A DNA stretch of 32,279 nucleotides from a virus, in the IMG/VR virus record IMGVR_UViG_3300027741_000016, positions 1-32,279 of that record. The stretch is one strand, 5' to 3'. The number at the start of each line of letters is the position of its first letter. Position 1 is the first letter of the stretch. Below the pieces are notes generated by a model. That model searched no databases. It worked only from the letters and a program-made list of their open reading frames with translations, and was not told where the DNA came from. A program made the position numbers and the translations under genes. Positions 21,802 to 28,689 of the stretch are shown here, in pieces.

Positions 21802-22128
21802 TTACTTGCCTTGCGCTTCCAGCTGCTTCTTGAACTGCGGGATCTTCTTGAGCTCGGCCAGCATCTCGGCCTCTGTCTGCTGCTTCTCTCGGAAGCTTGG
21901 AAGAAACTTGTCTTCGCTGTCGGGTTCAATCCGTCCACCACTGGCCACCAGCGCCGCCCGGCCACTTCGCCGCCAATCGTCGCCAAACGGCTCAACCCGC
22001 CAGTAGGCCATCCACCTTTTGAGTTGCCGAACCGTAATCCGTTTTTTCAATCGATCAACGTTCCACTCTCCAACCTGGAGCCCGAGCCGGTGGATGAACA
22101 GATCCACCGCACCGGCCGGGCTCCTTAG
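21802..22128 (-). CDS. Tail assembly chaperone, frameshifted T domain
   Basis: This reading frame is entered by a -1 frameshift from the upstream gene. After the slip the protein continues LRSPAGAVDLFIHRLGLQVG, then EWNVDRLKKRITVRQLKRWM and AYWRVEPFGDDWR, and ends KKIPQFKKQLEAQGK. The short motif YWRVEPFGDDW resembles the T extension of tail assembly chaperones (lambda gpGT; RRWMAYYRLEPFG type). The open frame extends to 22191 but has no ribosome site there. The fusion would be about 222 aa (114 plus 108). It ends immediately before the tape measure gene, which such chaperones bind and hold soluble. Confidence 0.9.
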   Translation of the reverse strand, partial: LRSPAGAVDLFIHRLGLQVGEWNVDRLKKRITVRQLKRWMAYWRVEPFGDDWRRSGRAALVASGGRIEPDSEDKFLPSFREKQQTEAEMLAELKKIPQFKKQLEAQGK

Positions 22129-22469
22129 TTTTTTTCGAGCTCCTCGATTTCCGTATCGGTGACGCTCAATAGTTTGGTGCCGGCCTGCCAAATCTCGTGC
22201 AGGGCCGCCGCGCTTTTCTTGCCAAGCCTTGGAATGTCGGCATCGGAGAAGAGCCGCTTGCCGTCCTCGTCACAGACCAAGAGCGAAGCCAGCTTTGCCC
22301 GCCAACTGGCCCGCTTGTTGGCGTTGGCGGTGCAGAAGATCTCCCAATCGTCACGCACGTCGGCGGTGGGATCCAGGAGCCAGACGTCTCGCTTCCACGC
22401 TCGCACGGCCAGCTTCGTCGGCTTCCGCAGATCGTCCAGGTCAAGCAGTTCTTCAGCAGTCAGTGGCAT
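22125..22469 (-). CDS. Tail assembly chaperone, G protein
   Basis: A 114-aa protein corresponding to lambda gpG: MPLTAEELLDLDDLRKPTKL, then AVRAWKRDVWLLDPTADVRD and the ending TKLLSVTDTEIEELEKN. It is mostly helical and acidic at the end, as usual for this family. It starts at ATG 22469 with GGAGGG upstream and terminates at TAA directly after an A AAA AAC slippery heptamer. Most ribosomes make G; a minority shift -1 to give the G-T fusion. It sits between the tail-tube and tape measure genes, the conserved position. Confidence 0.9.
   Translation of the reverse strand: MPLTAEELLDLDDLRKPTKLAVRAWKRDVWLLDPTADVRDDWEIFCTANANKRASWRAKLASLLVCDEDGKRLFSDADIPRLGKKSAAALHEIWQAGTKLLSVTDTEIEELEKN
22128..22134 (-). 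promoter_or_regulatory. Programmed -1 ribosomal frameshift site (A AAA AAC)
   Basis: On the minus strand the last codons of the G gene read GAA AAA AAC TAA. The heptamer A AAA AAC fits X XXY YYZ in the zero frame and is a canonical bacterial -1 slippery site, directly followed by the zero-frame stop. After slipping, CTA AGG AGC is read in the T frame, which stays open to 21802. Confidence 0.93.
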
Positions 22470-22484
22470 AGAGCCCTCCGTGGC

Positions 22485-22871
22485 TTAGTAATAACCACTG
22501 AATTGGAACGTCATCGTCCATTGAATCAACTCGCCTGCCTTGATGTCGCCATTGAGATCGATGGCAAACCCAGCCCCGGAATACAAACCACCAGACCAGA
22601 CAATCGCCAGCGTCCCCGTTACGCCGATCTGGCTCAGGCTCAAGGTCGGATTGCCAAGAAACCGGACCTGCACCTGGCCGGGCTCCATTGCGGAGACGTT
22701 GTATTGCCGCAGAACGCGGGAGTCGGCGCCGCTGCCAAGAACCGGACTGTTGGCGCTTGTCGTCTCGTGGACGTTGCCCGTCTGCCAAGACGGCGACATC
22801 GACACGTAAGTCCCGAGCTCCACGCCATTGAATAGCAGCGTAGCGCCCTGGCTGTCCTCGATGTACGGCAT
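22485..22871 (-). CDS. Tail tube-like protein, second copy
   Basis: A 128-aa protein: MPYIEDSQGATLLFNGVELG, then TYVSMSPSWQTGNVHETTSA and the end ELIQWTMTFQFSGYY. The opening DSQGATLLFNG matches DSQGTTFTFNG of the adjacent upstream gene, so the two are paralogues. The fold pattern (f.y.G..l......s.......d.T..) fits phage tail tube proteins. ATG 22871 has GGGAGG 5 nt upstream and is preferred over GTG 22877. Two tandem tube-like genes could mean a mixed tube, or a tube plus a specialised tail protein. Confidence 0.75.
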   Translation of the reverse strand: MPYIEDSQGATLLFNGVELGTYVSMSPSWQTGNVHETTSANSPVLGSGADSRVLRQYNVSAMEPGQVQVRFLGNPTLSLSQIGVTGTLAIVWSGGLYSGAGFAIDLNGDIKAGELIQWTMTFQFSGYY

Positions 22872-22887
22872 GGCCACCTCCCGGCGG

Positions 22888-23238
22888 TCAGCTTGTCATC
22901 TTGAGCGACAGGTTGCCCATGACCAACTCGCCTACGGCAGCGGTAAGCTCAAAGTCCTCGCAGAATGCGTTCCCTGTTACGCCAAGCGTCGAGCAGGACA
23001 CTGCACCAGAAGAGCCAATCGTCGGAGCGGTCGTGCCAAAGTATTCGCACGTGATCGTGGTGTTGTCCTTGAGCGGAGCCGCCTGGAGCTTGCGCATGGT
23101 TCCGGCCGCCTGAGACAGTGGCGTCACATCGATCGTAGCCTGGGCAACCTTTACTTTGACGTTCTTTGCCAGGAACGTTGCGCCGTTAAACGTAAACGTT
23201 GTCCCCTGACTGTCTGCAATCGTGGCATCGGTTGGCAT
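22888..23238 (-). CDS. Tail tube-like protein, first copy
   Basis: A 116-aa protein beginning MPTDATIADSQGTTFTFNGA, with FLAKNVKVKVAQATIDVTPL (the strand typical of tube proteins, ending in a DVT..s motif), LKDNTTITCEYFG, and ending GELVMGNLSLKMTS. It is probably the major tail tube or a paralogue, given its position between the tail terminator and chaperone genes. ATG 23238 follows GAGTGAG; the in-frame GTG 23244 overlaps the preceding stop and is an alternative. Related to the next gene downstream. Confidence 0.75.
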   Translation of the reverse strand: MPTDATIADSQGTTFTFNGATFLAKNVKVKVAQATIDVTPLSQAAGTMRKLQAAPLKDNTTITCEYFGTTAPTIGSSGAVSCSTLGVTGNAFCEDFELTAAVGELVMGNLSLKMTS

Positions 23239-23240
23239 GA

Positions 23241-23633
23241 TCACTCACTCCATCGGATTTGGTAGCTGTGCTCGACCATGTATGTCGGCTTGTCCTGCCC
23301 GTTGAAAAAGATGGGGTCGCCGTCTCTTTCGTCGTTCAGGAGTACAGACGTGATTGTGGCGCCGTTTGCCGTGCCGTTGAAGTTGACAAGCGCGACGCGG
23401 ACCTGGTCGGCCAGCGTCTTCACCTGCGAGTAGGTGTCCGCGTAGATTTCAACGGTAAAAGTTCCAGCCGGCGGGAACGCAACGCCGGCAACGCCAAGGG
23501 ACTCACGAGACGTGGCCACTCTGGCGTAGACCACAAACGGCACAGCCGCCGACTCCGGCACCACCTGCGGGTAGGCCGAGCAGCTGGTGGCTGTCTCGAT
23601 CGCGGAGCGGATCCATGCTTCGGGTGATGCCAT
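23241..23633 (-). CDS. Tail terminator/completion protein (DUF3168-like)
   Basis: A 130-aa protein. IRSAIETATSCSAYPQVVPE, then AVPFVVYARVATSRESLGVA, FTVEIYADTYSQVKTLADQV and RVALVNFNG fit the DUF3168/gpU-like tail terminator pattern: an N-terminal helix, a Y.....P..vpfVvY strand, and a Y.D.y.q...la..v helix. The tail terminator caps the tail tube and joins head to tail. It lies 1 nt after the gp10-like gene and precedes the tube genes, the conserved order. Confidence 0.85.
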   Translation of the reverse strand: MASPEAWIRSAIETATSCSAYPQVVPESAAVPFVVYARVATSRESLGVAGVAFPPAGTFTVEIYADTYSQVKTLADQVRVALVNFNGTANGATITSVLLNDERDGDPIFFNGQDKPTYMVEHSYQIRWSE

Positions 23634-24182
23634 TTAGCCCGGCGAATAGCCGCCCCCCGCTTCGTATTTTCTGGTCGGGTTCAAATTTGCTTCCAGTTCT
23701 CGCGTTGCCTTTTCCAGCGCCGCGCCCATCTCGCTCGCAAGACGCTGGGCGGATGGCTGGCCGTACTCGGCCATAGCCCTTCCGATCATGTCGTACCGAG
23801 GCCCTCCGGCTGCCGTTCCGTATTGCAGCCATATTGCCTTCCGCGACTGAATGCCAGCCTTGTAGCCCAAAACGCCCCACACAAAAGCGTCCCAGTCGGA
23901 ATTTCTGCCAGTGAACCCAGCCCTCGCCGTAACCGATCGCCTCAAAGCCCCTGTAGATGTTGAGCCTGCCCTTTTCCTGCCTCTCCTCATTCCAAGTGGT
24001 GGAGTATGGCGACGAAGGATAGGCACGCCCTTTTGCAAGCAACGCCGCATCGCCGCCTGCATGTGCTTCTTAGCCAAATGTTTTGGCAAAGCCTTGTAGC
24101 GGCTCATTAGGGCTTTTATTTGCTTGTCGATGTCGTACGCCGTTGGATCAAAAGACGACGTATTGAACGATAATGCAATCAT
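23634..24182 (-). CDS. HK97 gp10-like neck/tail completion protein
   Basis: A 182-aa protein: DIDKQIKALMSRYKALPKHL, AKKHMQAAMRRCLQKGVPIL, RRHTPP, then TGALRRSVTARAGFTGRNSD and YGTAAGGPRYDMIGRAMAEY. This is the HK97 gp10 family pattern (long helix, k......tP..tG.L..Si......). ATG 24182 overlaps the stop of the head closure gene (ATGA). The in-frame extension to 24401 runs through that gene and was rejected. It acts at the head-tail interface. Confidence 0.85.
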   Translation of the reverse strand: MIALSFNTSSFDPTAYDIDKQIKALMSRYKALPKHLAKKHMQAAMRRCLQKGVPILRRHTPPLGMRRGRKRAGSTSTGALRRSVTARAGFTGRNSDWDAFVWGVLGYKAGIQSRKAIWLQYGTAAGGPRYDMIGRAMAEYGQPSAQRLASEMGAALEKATRELEANLNPTRKYEAGGGYSPG

Positions 24183-24508
24183 GTCACTTTCTCCTCGCAG
24201 GCCAGCTCGTGCTCTTCCCGGCGGCCGTGCTCGACCACCGACGAGATGTAGAGGATCCGGTTCGACCTTGAGCTCCACCGCAAACGCATCTTGCCCGTCA
24301 GCCCCGGCATGAACCGCATACGGATGGTGTGGGTGGCGTTGCCTGTTGTTTGCTTGCGGATCTCCTGCTCGGAGTAGCTGACGGCCCTGATCGAGGCCCA
24401 CCGCTTGCCAAACTCAGACCACGTCAGCGTTGTCTCGCCCAAAGCGTTCCGGGTCTCGGTGGGGGCCTCGACCACCACCATTTCGGTGAGGATGCCGGCT
24501 GGGAGCAT
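24179..24508 (-). CDS. Head closure/head-tail adaptor protein
   Basis: A 109-aa beta-rich protein: LPAGILTEMVVVEAPTETRN, ALGETTLTWSEFGKRWASIR, AVSYSEQEIRKQ, THTIRMRFMPGLTGKMRLRW, NRILYISSVVEHGRREEHEL. This is the typical SPP1 gp16/head-tail joining family layout: G.l...v.i......D..Ge....w.....waa...........G.......h.i..Ry...i....ri.........i..v......r.e.l...c.E. The start overlaps the preceding stop by 1 nt. It closes the connector after DNA packaging. Confidence 0.9.
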   Translation of the reverse strand: MLPAGILTEMVVVEAPTETRNALGETTLTWSEFGKRWASIRAVSYSEQEIRKQTTGNATHTIRMRFMPGLTGKMRLRWSSRSNRILYISSVVEHGRREEHELACEEKVT

Positions 24509-25173
24509 CAGTACAGCCCCGTGGTGGATTCTGCGGCCAGGAGCATGTCAACGCCCATCGGTAGCTCGACGGCATTCATGCCGGTTGTGAGCACCGCTTC
24601 GCGGTTTGCCCAGAGGTGGCCGATCATCAGCATGATGGCCGACTTGAGCGTCGGTGGCACGGTGGCCGGCGTGGCCTGTCCGGCCCAGTAGGTGACGACG
24701 ATTTGAGAGTTGTTGCCGGGGTCGGTCAGACGGATACGGTTGGGCCGCGAGTCGGCGTCGACCGTGTACGTGGCTGGGTTCAGCGTCACGCCGCCGGCGG
24801 TCACAACCACGGGGTGCGTGCCGTCAACCAGGAGCGGCCCGCAGGCGAGCTCAAGCGTGTCGCTCCAACCCCACCAGTTGCTCTCGTGTCGGTTTGAAAG
24901 CAGGTCGAGCGGGTCCGCAAACGTCGCTTTGAACTGCGTGGCCATCAGCGTAATGCCAAGCCGACGCTCGACAAGCCGCCTGCCGGTGGCCACCAGGGCC
25001 ATGACCAGGGCGTCGTCGTCGTTGAAGTCTGGCAGGATCCGCAGCTGGGCCTTTGCTTCGGTCAGGCTCACCGGCTCGATCTTCGGCTGCGTGATCGGCA
25101 CAGTGGAAACCGGATGCCGCGGAGAAGGCACCCCGTAGGCCATCTGGACCGGGTAGAGGTACGGGTATGGCAT
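24508..25173 (-). CDS. Head-tail connector protein (gp6-like)
   Basis: A 221-aa protein. KIEPVSLTEAKAQLRILPDF, then DDDALVMALVATGRRLVERR, matches the gp6/Phage_gp6 connector family, whose N-terminal helices bind the portal. The middle is beta-rich (LELACGPLLVDGTHPVVVTA), and the C-terminus is helical (LKSAIMLMIGHLWANREAVL) with LPMGVDMLLA. Start ATG 25173 has AGGAGG 7 nt upstream. The N-terminus is slightly long and Tyr/Pro-rich. It forms the first ring below the portal. Confidence 0.92.
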   Translation of the reverse strand: MPYPYLYPVQMAYGVPSPRHPVSTVPITQPKIEPVSLTEAKAQLRILPDFNDDDALVMALVATGRRLVERRLGITLMATQFKATFADPLDLLSNRHESNWWGWSDTLELACGPLLVDGTHPVVVTAGGVTLNPATYTVDADSRPNRIRLTDPGNNSQIVVTYWAGQATPATVPPTLKSAIMLMIGHLWANREAVLTTGMNAVELPMGVDMLLAAESTTGLY

Positions 25174-25182
25174 CTGGGCCTC

Positions 25183-25377
25183 CTAGCGTCGATCGGCCGT
25201 TCTGACGTTCACGTGGGCCGCCACGGCGGCTTCCCGCCGTTCCGTTGGCAGCAGGTCGCCCTGAGTCTCTGCCGTCGCTATTCCCGACTTCACCAGCTGC
25301 TCGGCCATCCTGGCTGACACTTCGACCACCTCGCCGCGTCGGTAGCTTCTGTACTGCTGGAGGAGTCTGATTTTCAT
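25183..25377 (-). CDS. Small protein after the capsid gene, 64 aa
   Basis: Starts MKIRLLQQYRSYRRGEVVEV, continues SARMAEQLVKSGIATAET, and ends in a basic tail. The pattern MkvrLl...y..Ge.vev....A..Lv..G.A resembles small phage proteins often found beside head-tail connectors. No function is known. It lies between a hairpin downstream of the capsid gene and the connector. The start at 25377 has only a weak ribosome site; the in-frame extension to 25395 would enter the hairpin. Confidence 0.75.
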   Translation of the reverse strand: MKIRLLQQYRSYRRGEVVEVSARMAEQLVKSGIATAETQGDLLPTERREAAVAAHVNVRTADRR

Positions 25378-25395
25378 ATGGTCACTACATGGCAC

Positions 25396-25426
25396 GGGCC
25401 GGGCCGCGAGGAGAACGGCCCGGCCC
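25396..25426 (-). terminator. Strong hairpin after the major capsid gene
   Basis: A perfect 11-bp GC stem GGGCCGGGCCG / CGGCCCGGCCC with a 9-nt loop lies between the capsid stop at 25453 and the next gene. No T run follows on the minus strand, so it is more likely a partial attenuator or an RNA-stabilising hairpin that raises capsid expression relative to connector and tail genes. Confidence 0.6.
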
Positions 25427-25452
25427 GCGGGGAGCGTGGTCTCTGGTCAGTT

Positions 25453-26679
25453 TCAGACGGTGGCCTTGACGAGCGAGGCACCGAACTCTGGAGCGTGGTT
25501 CAGGATGCCGAACCGCTGGATGCCGACGAACAGCGTGGCGTTCTTCCTGATCAGCAGCTCGCGGGCTGCGGTGATCTGGAGGCCGGCAGGTTTCATGGCG
25601 ATCGCCGTGGTGAAGTTGAAGTCACCGTAGATGGCGTAGACGTTCGCGGGCATGTTGTATGCCTTGCGGACGGTCGAGCCCCACAGCTGGGCCGTGGTGG
25701 CGTTGACAATGTTGGCGTTCAGCAGCGTGGCCGAGACCTTCATCACCTCCGCCCAGCCCGCCGCACCCACAACCCAGCTGGGGTTGATCGCGTACGGGTC
25801 GATCTTGCCGACGATGTCGGCAAAATTCTTCACCGTCGTGTCGGCGGTCTTGGCGACCGTCACCACGTTGGAACCGGAGTTGTAGTCGGTGATCCCGGCG
25901 TGGAGGCCGCCGATGGTCACGCCGCCCGATGAGTAGCCCTGGAGCCATGCCTTGTCGATGCTCTTGGCGTAGCCGTAGGCCAGACGGCTGGCAACCAGGC
26001 CGGCGACGTCCACCGGGCTGTCTTCGATCAGCGTGTTGCTGACCGCGACACTGGTCCGCCAGTCGAGCACGTTGCAGGTTGCCCCGCTGGTGCTGATGTC
26101 GGTGTCGCTGGTGTCGGTGTTCTCGGAGACCGGGGTGGCAACAATTTCGCCAACCTTGGGGAACGTGATCCGATTGGACTGCGTCTCGAACGTCGAGGCG
26201 ACCTGGAACGCCACCGATTGGTACTTGAGGATATTTATCACCGCGTTGTAGAGCTGGGTGACGACGTACTCGGAGCCCTTTGCGTCGTACGTGCTCGAGG
26301 TCTCGCCCATCGCACGGGTCTCGCCTCGCATCAGGCCGCGGAGGGCAACGCCCACATCTCGGGCCTCCTTCCGCGAGCCGAAACCGTAGACGGCGGCCGC
26401 TTCGGCCCGGTCCACGGTCGGCGCTTCCTTGGCGACCAGGGCGTCGCGGTGTTCGCAGGCGTCGGTCACGGTCGACCGCAGGCTCCGCAGCCGGGCGTCG
26501 AGGGCCGACTCGCGGGCGAGCTCCGGCTCGATCTGCTCGGCACGCTTGGCGGCCTCGTCGATCCGCTCCGCAATCGTCGCAGCCTCGGCGTCGTCCTTGG
26601 GCGCGACTGCCCGGAGCTCTTCGATCTGGCTGGCGAGCTTGGCGGCTTCATCCTGGAGCTGGCGGCGCTTGAGCGACAT
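25453..26679 (-). CDS. Major capsid protein, HK97 family
   Basis: A 408-aa capsid protein. Residues 1-105 are a charged coiled-coil delta domain (LQDEAAKLASQIEELRAVAP, EAATIAERIDEAAKRAEQIE), which the prohead protease normally removes. The mature fold follows: GSEYVVTQLYNAVINILKYQ, ITFPKVGEIVATPVSENTDT, a spine helix VSNTLIEDSPVDVAGLVASR, and the C-terminal TLFVGIQRFGILNHAPEFGA. This is the Phage_capsid (HK97 fold) family. ATG 26679 has AAAGGA upstream. It is separated from the prohead protease gene by a 3-kb block of small genes, which is unusual, and is followed by a strong hairpin. Confidence 0.95.
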   Translation of the reverse strand: MSLKRRQLQDEAAKLASQIEELRAVAPKDDAEAATIAERIDEAAKRAEQIEPELARESALDARLRSLRSTVTDACEHRDALVAKEAPTVDRAEAAAVYGFGSRKEARDVGVALRGLMRGETRAMGETSSTYDAKGSEYVVTQLYNAVINILKYQSVAFQVASTFETQSNRITFPKVGEIVATPVSENTDTSDTDISTSGATCNVLDWRTSVAVSNTLIEDSPVDVAGLVASRLAYGYAKSIDKAWLQGYSSGGVTIGGLHAGITDYNSGSNVVTVAKTADTTVKNFADIVGKIDPYAINPSWVVGAAGWAEVMKVSATLLNANIVNATTAQLWGSTVRKAYNMPANVYAIYGDFNFTTAIAMKPAGLQITAARELLIRKNATLFVGIQRFGILNHAPEFGASLVKATV

Positions 26680-26714
26680 TGCGAAATCCTTTCGAGTGGT
26701 GAACGGTGACGCAA

Positions 26715-26897
26715 TTACTTTCCTGCGGAATCCGATTTCGTTGAAGCTGGTTGCTCGGGTTCGTACTTTGAAAGTACGTCGGGAGTCATCGCCGCATACG
26801 CGTATGCCACCGCCGCGGCTGCCCGCGGTGGCTCCTGATCAATCGCAGCCGGATCGGCGGACCAGCTCGTTAACAGCGAGAGCAGATAGCCCCACAT
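26715..26897 (-). CDS. Small hypothetical protein, 60 aa
   Basis: Starts MWGYLLSLLTSWSADPAAID, with a short hydrophobic N-terminus and a polar, Ala/Pro-rich rest ending KSDSAGK. It resembles the small exported or membrane-tethered peptides in this block. It lies between the 67-aa membrane protein and the capsid gene. No family is recognised, and the evidence for coding is its tight fit (3-nt gap upstream). Confidence 0.55.
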   Translation of the reverse strand: MWGYLLSLLTSWSADPAAIDQEPPRAAAAVAYAYAAMTPDVLSKYEPEQPASTKSDSAGK

Positions 26898-26900
26898 GGA

Positions 26901-27104
26901 TCACCGTCCTTTCCAAAACTTATCAGCTATGCCGCCAACCGCGCACGTCGTGGCGGCCATAATCGCAAAGGTCAAAATCAGCTGCCCGCCCGTATTGCTG
27001 TCAACAAATCCCCACACCCCGGCTAGGCCAAGAACGGCACTGGCAATGGTAAGACATACAAGAATCATGCCGGTTGTCTGATTCAGTTTTTGAGAGCCCC
27101 ACAT
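26901..27104 (-). CDS. Small two-pass membrane protein, 67 aa (holin-like)
   Basis: MWGSQKLNQTTGMILVCLTI begins the protein. Two hydrophobic segments (about residues 12-33 and 42-60: MILVCLTIASAVLGLAGVWG and LILTFAIMAATTCAVGGIA) are joined by a short polar loop (FVDSNTGG), with a basic tail KFWKGR. Length, two transmembrane segments and the charged C-terminus are those of class II-type holins. No family is recognised. It shares the block with the papain-like peptidase gene and other membrane proteins, so a holin role is a hypothesis. Confidence 0.6.
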   Translation of the reverse strand: MWGSQKLNQTTGMILVCLTIASAVLGLAGVWGFVDSNTGGQLILTFAIMAATTCAVGGIADKFWKGR

Positions 27105-27107
27105 CTA

Positions 27108-27374
27108 TCACCAGCCTTTCCCGTGATCGAGCACGCGGTTGCCATCCTTGTCGAACGCCTGAGCGTGATAGACCAGGTTCTCGGTGGGCTGCGGCTGTGG
27201 CTCGGCGGCCCACATCACCCACAGGCCAACGCGGGCAAGCCGCTGGATGAACCGCAAAACCGGCCTCTCGGGCTGGGGCTTGATCGGGCTGTACTCGCTC
27301 GTGGCTGCGCACCACGTCACGGCCACGGCCACCAACACGGCAATCGAGATCTTTCGCAGATCGGAGTTGGTCAT
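27108..27374 (-). CDS. Small membrane-anchored protein, 88 aa
   Basis: N-terminus MTNSDLRKISIAVLVAVAVT with one hydrophobic segment, then a Pro-rich stretch (EYSPIKPQPERPVLRFIQRL), a second short apolar segment ARVGLWVMWAAE, and a polar C-terminus (YHAQAFDKDGNRVLDHGKGW). It could be a signal-anchored periplasmic protein. The Cys after AVTW does not make a good lipobox. It is coupled to the GlsB/YeaQ-like gene upstream by an ATGA overlap. Function unknown; a spanin-like role is one possibility. Confidence 0.6.
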   Translation of the reverse strand: MTNSDLRKISIAVLVAVAVTWCAATSEYSPIKPQPERPVLRFIQRLARVGLWVMWAAEPQPQPTENLVYHAQAFDKDGNRVLDHGKGW

Positions 27375-27598
27375 TTGTCATCCTGCCAGATCGAGTAGAT
27401 GAACAGAACCACACAGGCCCCAGCCACGGAGCCAACAAAGCCGGCTGGGTGGCCGCCAAAGGGGATGCCGCCCACGAATGAGCCGATCACGCCGAGCACG
27501 ATGGTCGGCACCCAGCCGGCAGGACATTTTCCGGGCAGCAGCCACTTGGCCACGCCGCCGGCAATCGCACCAAAGACGAGCAAAAGAATTAGGTTCAT
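27371..27598 (-). CDS. GlsB/YeaQ/YmgE-like small membrane protein
   Basis: A 75-aa protein with three hydrophobic segments: MNLILLLVFGAIAGGVAKWL, VPTIVLGVIGSFVGGIPFGG, FVGSVAGACVVLFIYSIW. The pattern G.iaG..A..l.PG...g...tillGi.Gs.vGg..f......gf..si.Ga...l.iY matches the Transglycosylase-associated (GlsB/YeaQ/YmgE) family of bacterial stress membrane proteins. The name reflects an old annotation; the function is unknown. Its presence in a phage structural region is unusual. Coupled to the cysteine peptidase gene (ATGA) upstream. Confidence 0.8.
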   Translation of the reverse strand: MNLILLLVFGAIAGGVAKWLLPGKCPAGWVPTIVLGVIGSFVGGIPFGGHPAGFVGSVAGACVVLFIYSIWQDDK

Positions 27599-28689
27599 TT
27601 GGCCATCCAGTTTCCGTTGTGAAGGTCTCTGTATCGGAAGCCGCCGACGGAGCCGATTGCGAAGCTGTCGCCCTGGGCGATGATGCTGGTGGCGTCGGCC
27701 TTCGAGATCCAGAACGAGCCGTCAGGCTGGTCGGCCGGCCATTTGGGACCGCCCACCCACCTGTCGTTCCAGCTGTTCAAAATCAATACGCCATCGCGGC
27801 CGCTTGTTGCTGCGTGGCGACAGGCAATGGCAACCATGCAGTGGTTCCAAGTTCCGCCCCTTGGCAAGAACCCGTCTTTGTCTCGGACGTTGGTGGCAGC
27901 AAACCCAACGTTTGAGCAGACAGGCACGGGATAGCCCGATTCAATGCTGGCCACCAGCGAGTCGTAGTCGTTGATCTGGGCCACGGCCGTGGCTGTGTGC
28001 TGGTGGGCCAGTCGGGCGAGCTCGAGCGGCACGCCGCTGTTGCCCCACTCGCGCGAGAGCGGGATCGAATACTGCGACAGGTCAATCGCCCCGTACTTCT
28101 CCCGGTAGAGGATCCCGCCGACTGTCGGGTCTTTGCAGCGACCAGCCACCCACCGAGCAGCCGCACCGCCATACGAGCCATCGGAGTAGCCTGCAAACGT
28201 CACCGGAGGCAGTCTGCCGGCCGTCCGCGATCCGCCGTAGATCGACTCGGTGGCCGGCATTTTGGGCGGCGCCGGTAGCTCGCCAGACGCCCACGAGACC
28301 GATTGGCCAATCCAGCTTCCCATGCCCCAACCAAAGCTGACACAGGAACCGTGGTTGCCTTGGTTCCACGGCGCGAACGGCTTGCCGTACACAGCTCGGC
28401 TGGCCTTGTCGGCGGCACGATAGAGGAACGTGTCGACGCCCTTGGCTTTCTCGACGGCCTCGGCCCCGGCTTGGCGGAAGTTTGGCTGGTCAAGCTCGGA
28501 GAGGAACTGCTTTGTGCCGACCGGATCTGGCACGTAGCCGTAGTTGGTGTTGCCAGTCACCACACGCTCGGCATGGACCAGCGCCCTCGTGGCCATCCAC
28601 GCGGCCACGGCAACGAGCACGCCGCCAAGAATGGCTCGCCAGCTCATCGGGTCATAGATCAGCAGGTCGCCGTTTTCATCGCGCGGCAT
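27595..28689 (-). CDS. Membrane-anchored papain-like (C1A-type) cysteine peptidase
   Basis: A 364-aa protein. Residues about 17-35 (WRAILGGVLVAVAAWMATRA) form one membrane or signal-anchor segment. The peptidase domain follows: Gln110 and Cys116 in WNQGNHGSCVSFGWG (the same Q-to-C spacing of six as in papain), His283 in GGTWNHCMVAIA, and Asn305 in VLILNSWNDRW, with the C-terminal strand DGSFWISKADA. This is the full C1A catalytic set in order. It lies in a block of small membrane proteins between the prohead protease and the capsid gene, with ATGA coupling downstream and a 14-nt overlap upstream. Candidate roles are cell-envelope (protein wall) degradation in lysis or entry. Maturation of virion proteins is an alternative. 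No classical endolysin is seen elsewhere. Confidence 0.9.
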   Translation of the reverse strand: MPRDENGDLLIYDPMSWRAILGGVLVAVAAWMATRALVHAERVVTGNTNYGYVPDPVGTKQFLSELDQPNFRQAGAEAVEKAKGVDTFLYRAADKASRAVYGKPFAPWNQGNHGSCVSFGWGMGSWIGQSVSWASGELPAPPKMPATESIYGGSRTAGRLPPVTFAGYSDGSYGGAAARWVAGRCKDPTVGGILYREKYGAIDLSQYSIPLSREWGNSGVPLELARLAHQHTATAVAQINDYDSLVASIESGYPVPVCSNVGFAATNVRDKDGFLPRGGTWNHCMVAIACRHAATSGRDGVLILNSWNDRWVGGPKWPADQPDGSFWISKADATSIIAQGDSFAIGSVGGFRYRDLHNGNWMAK

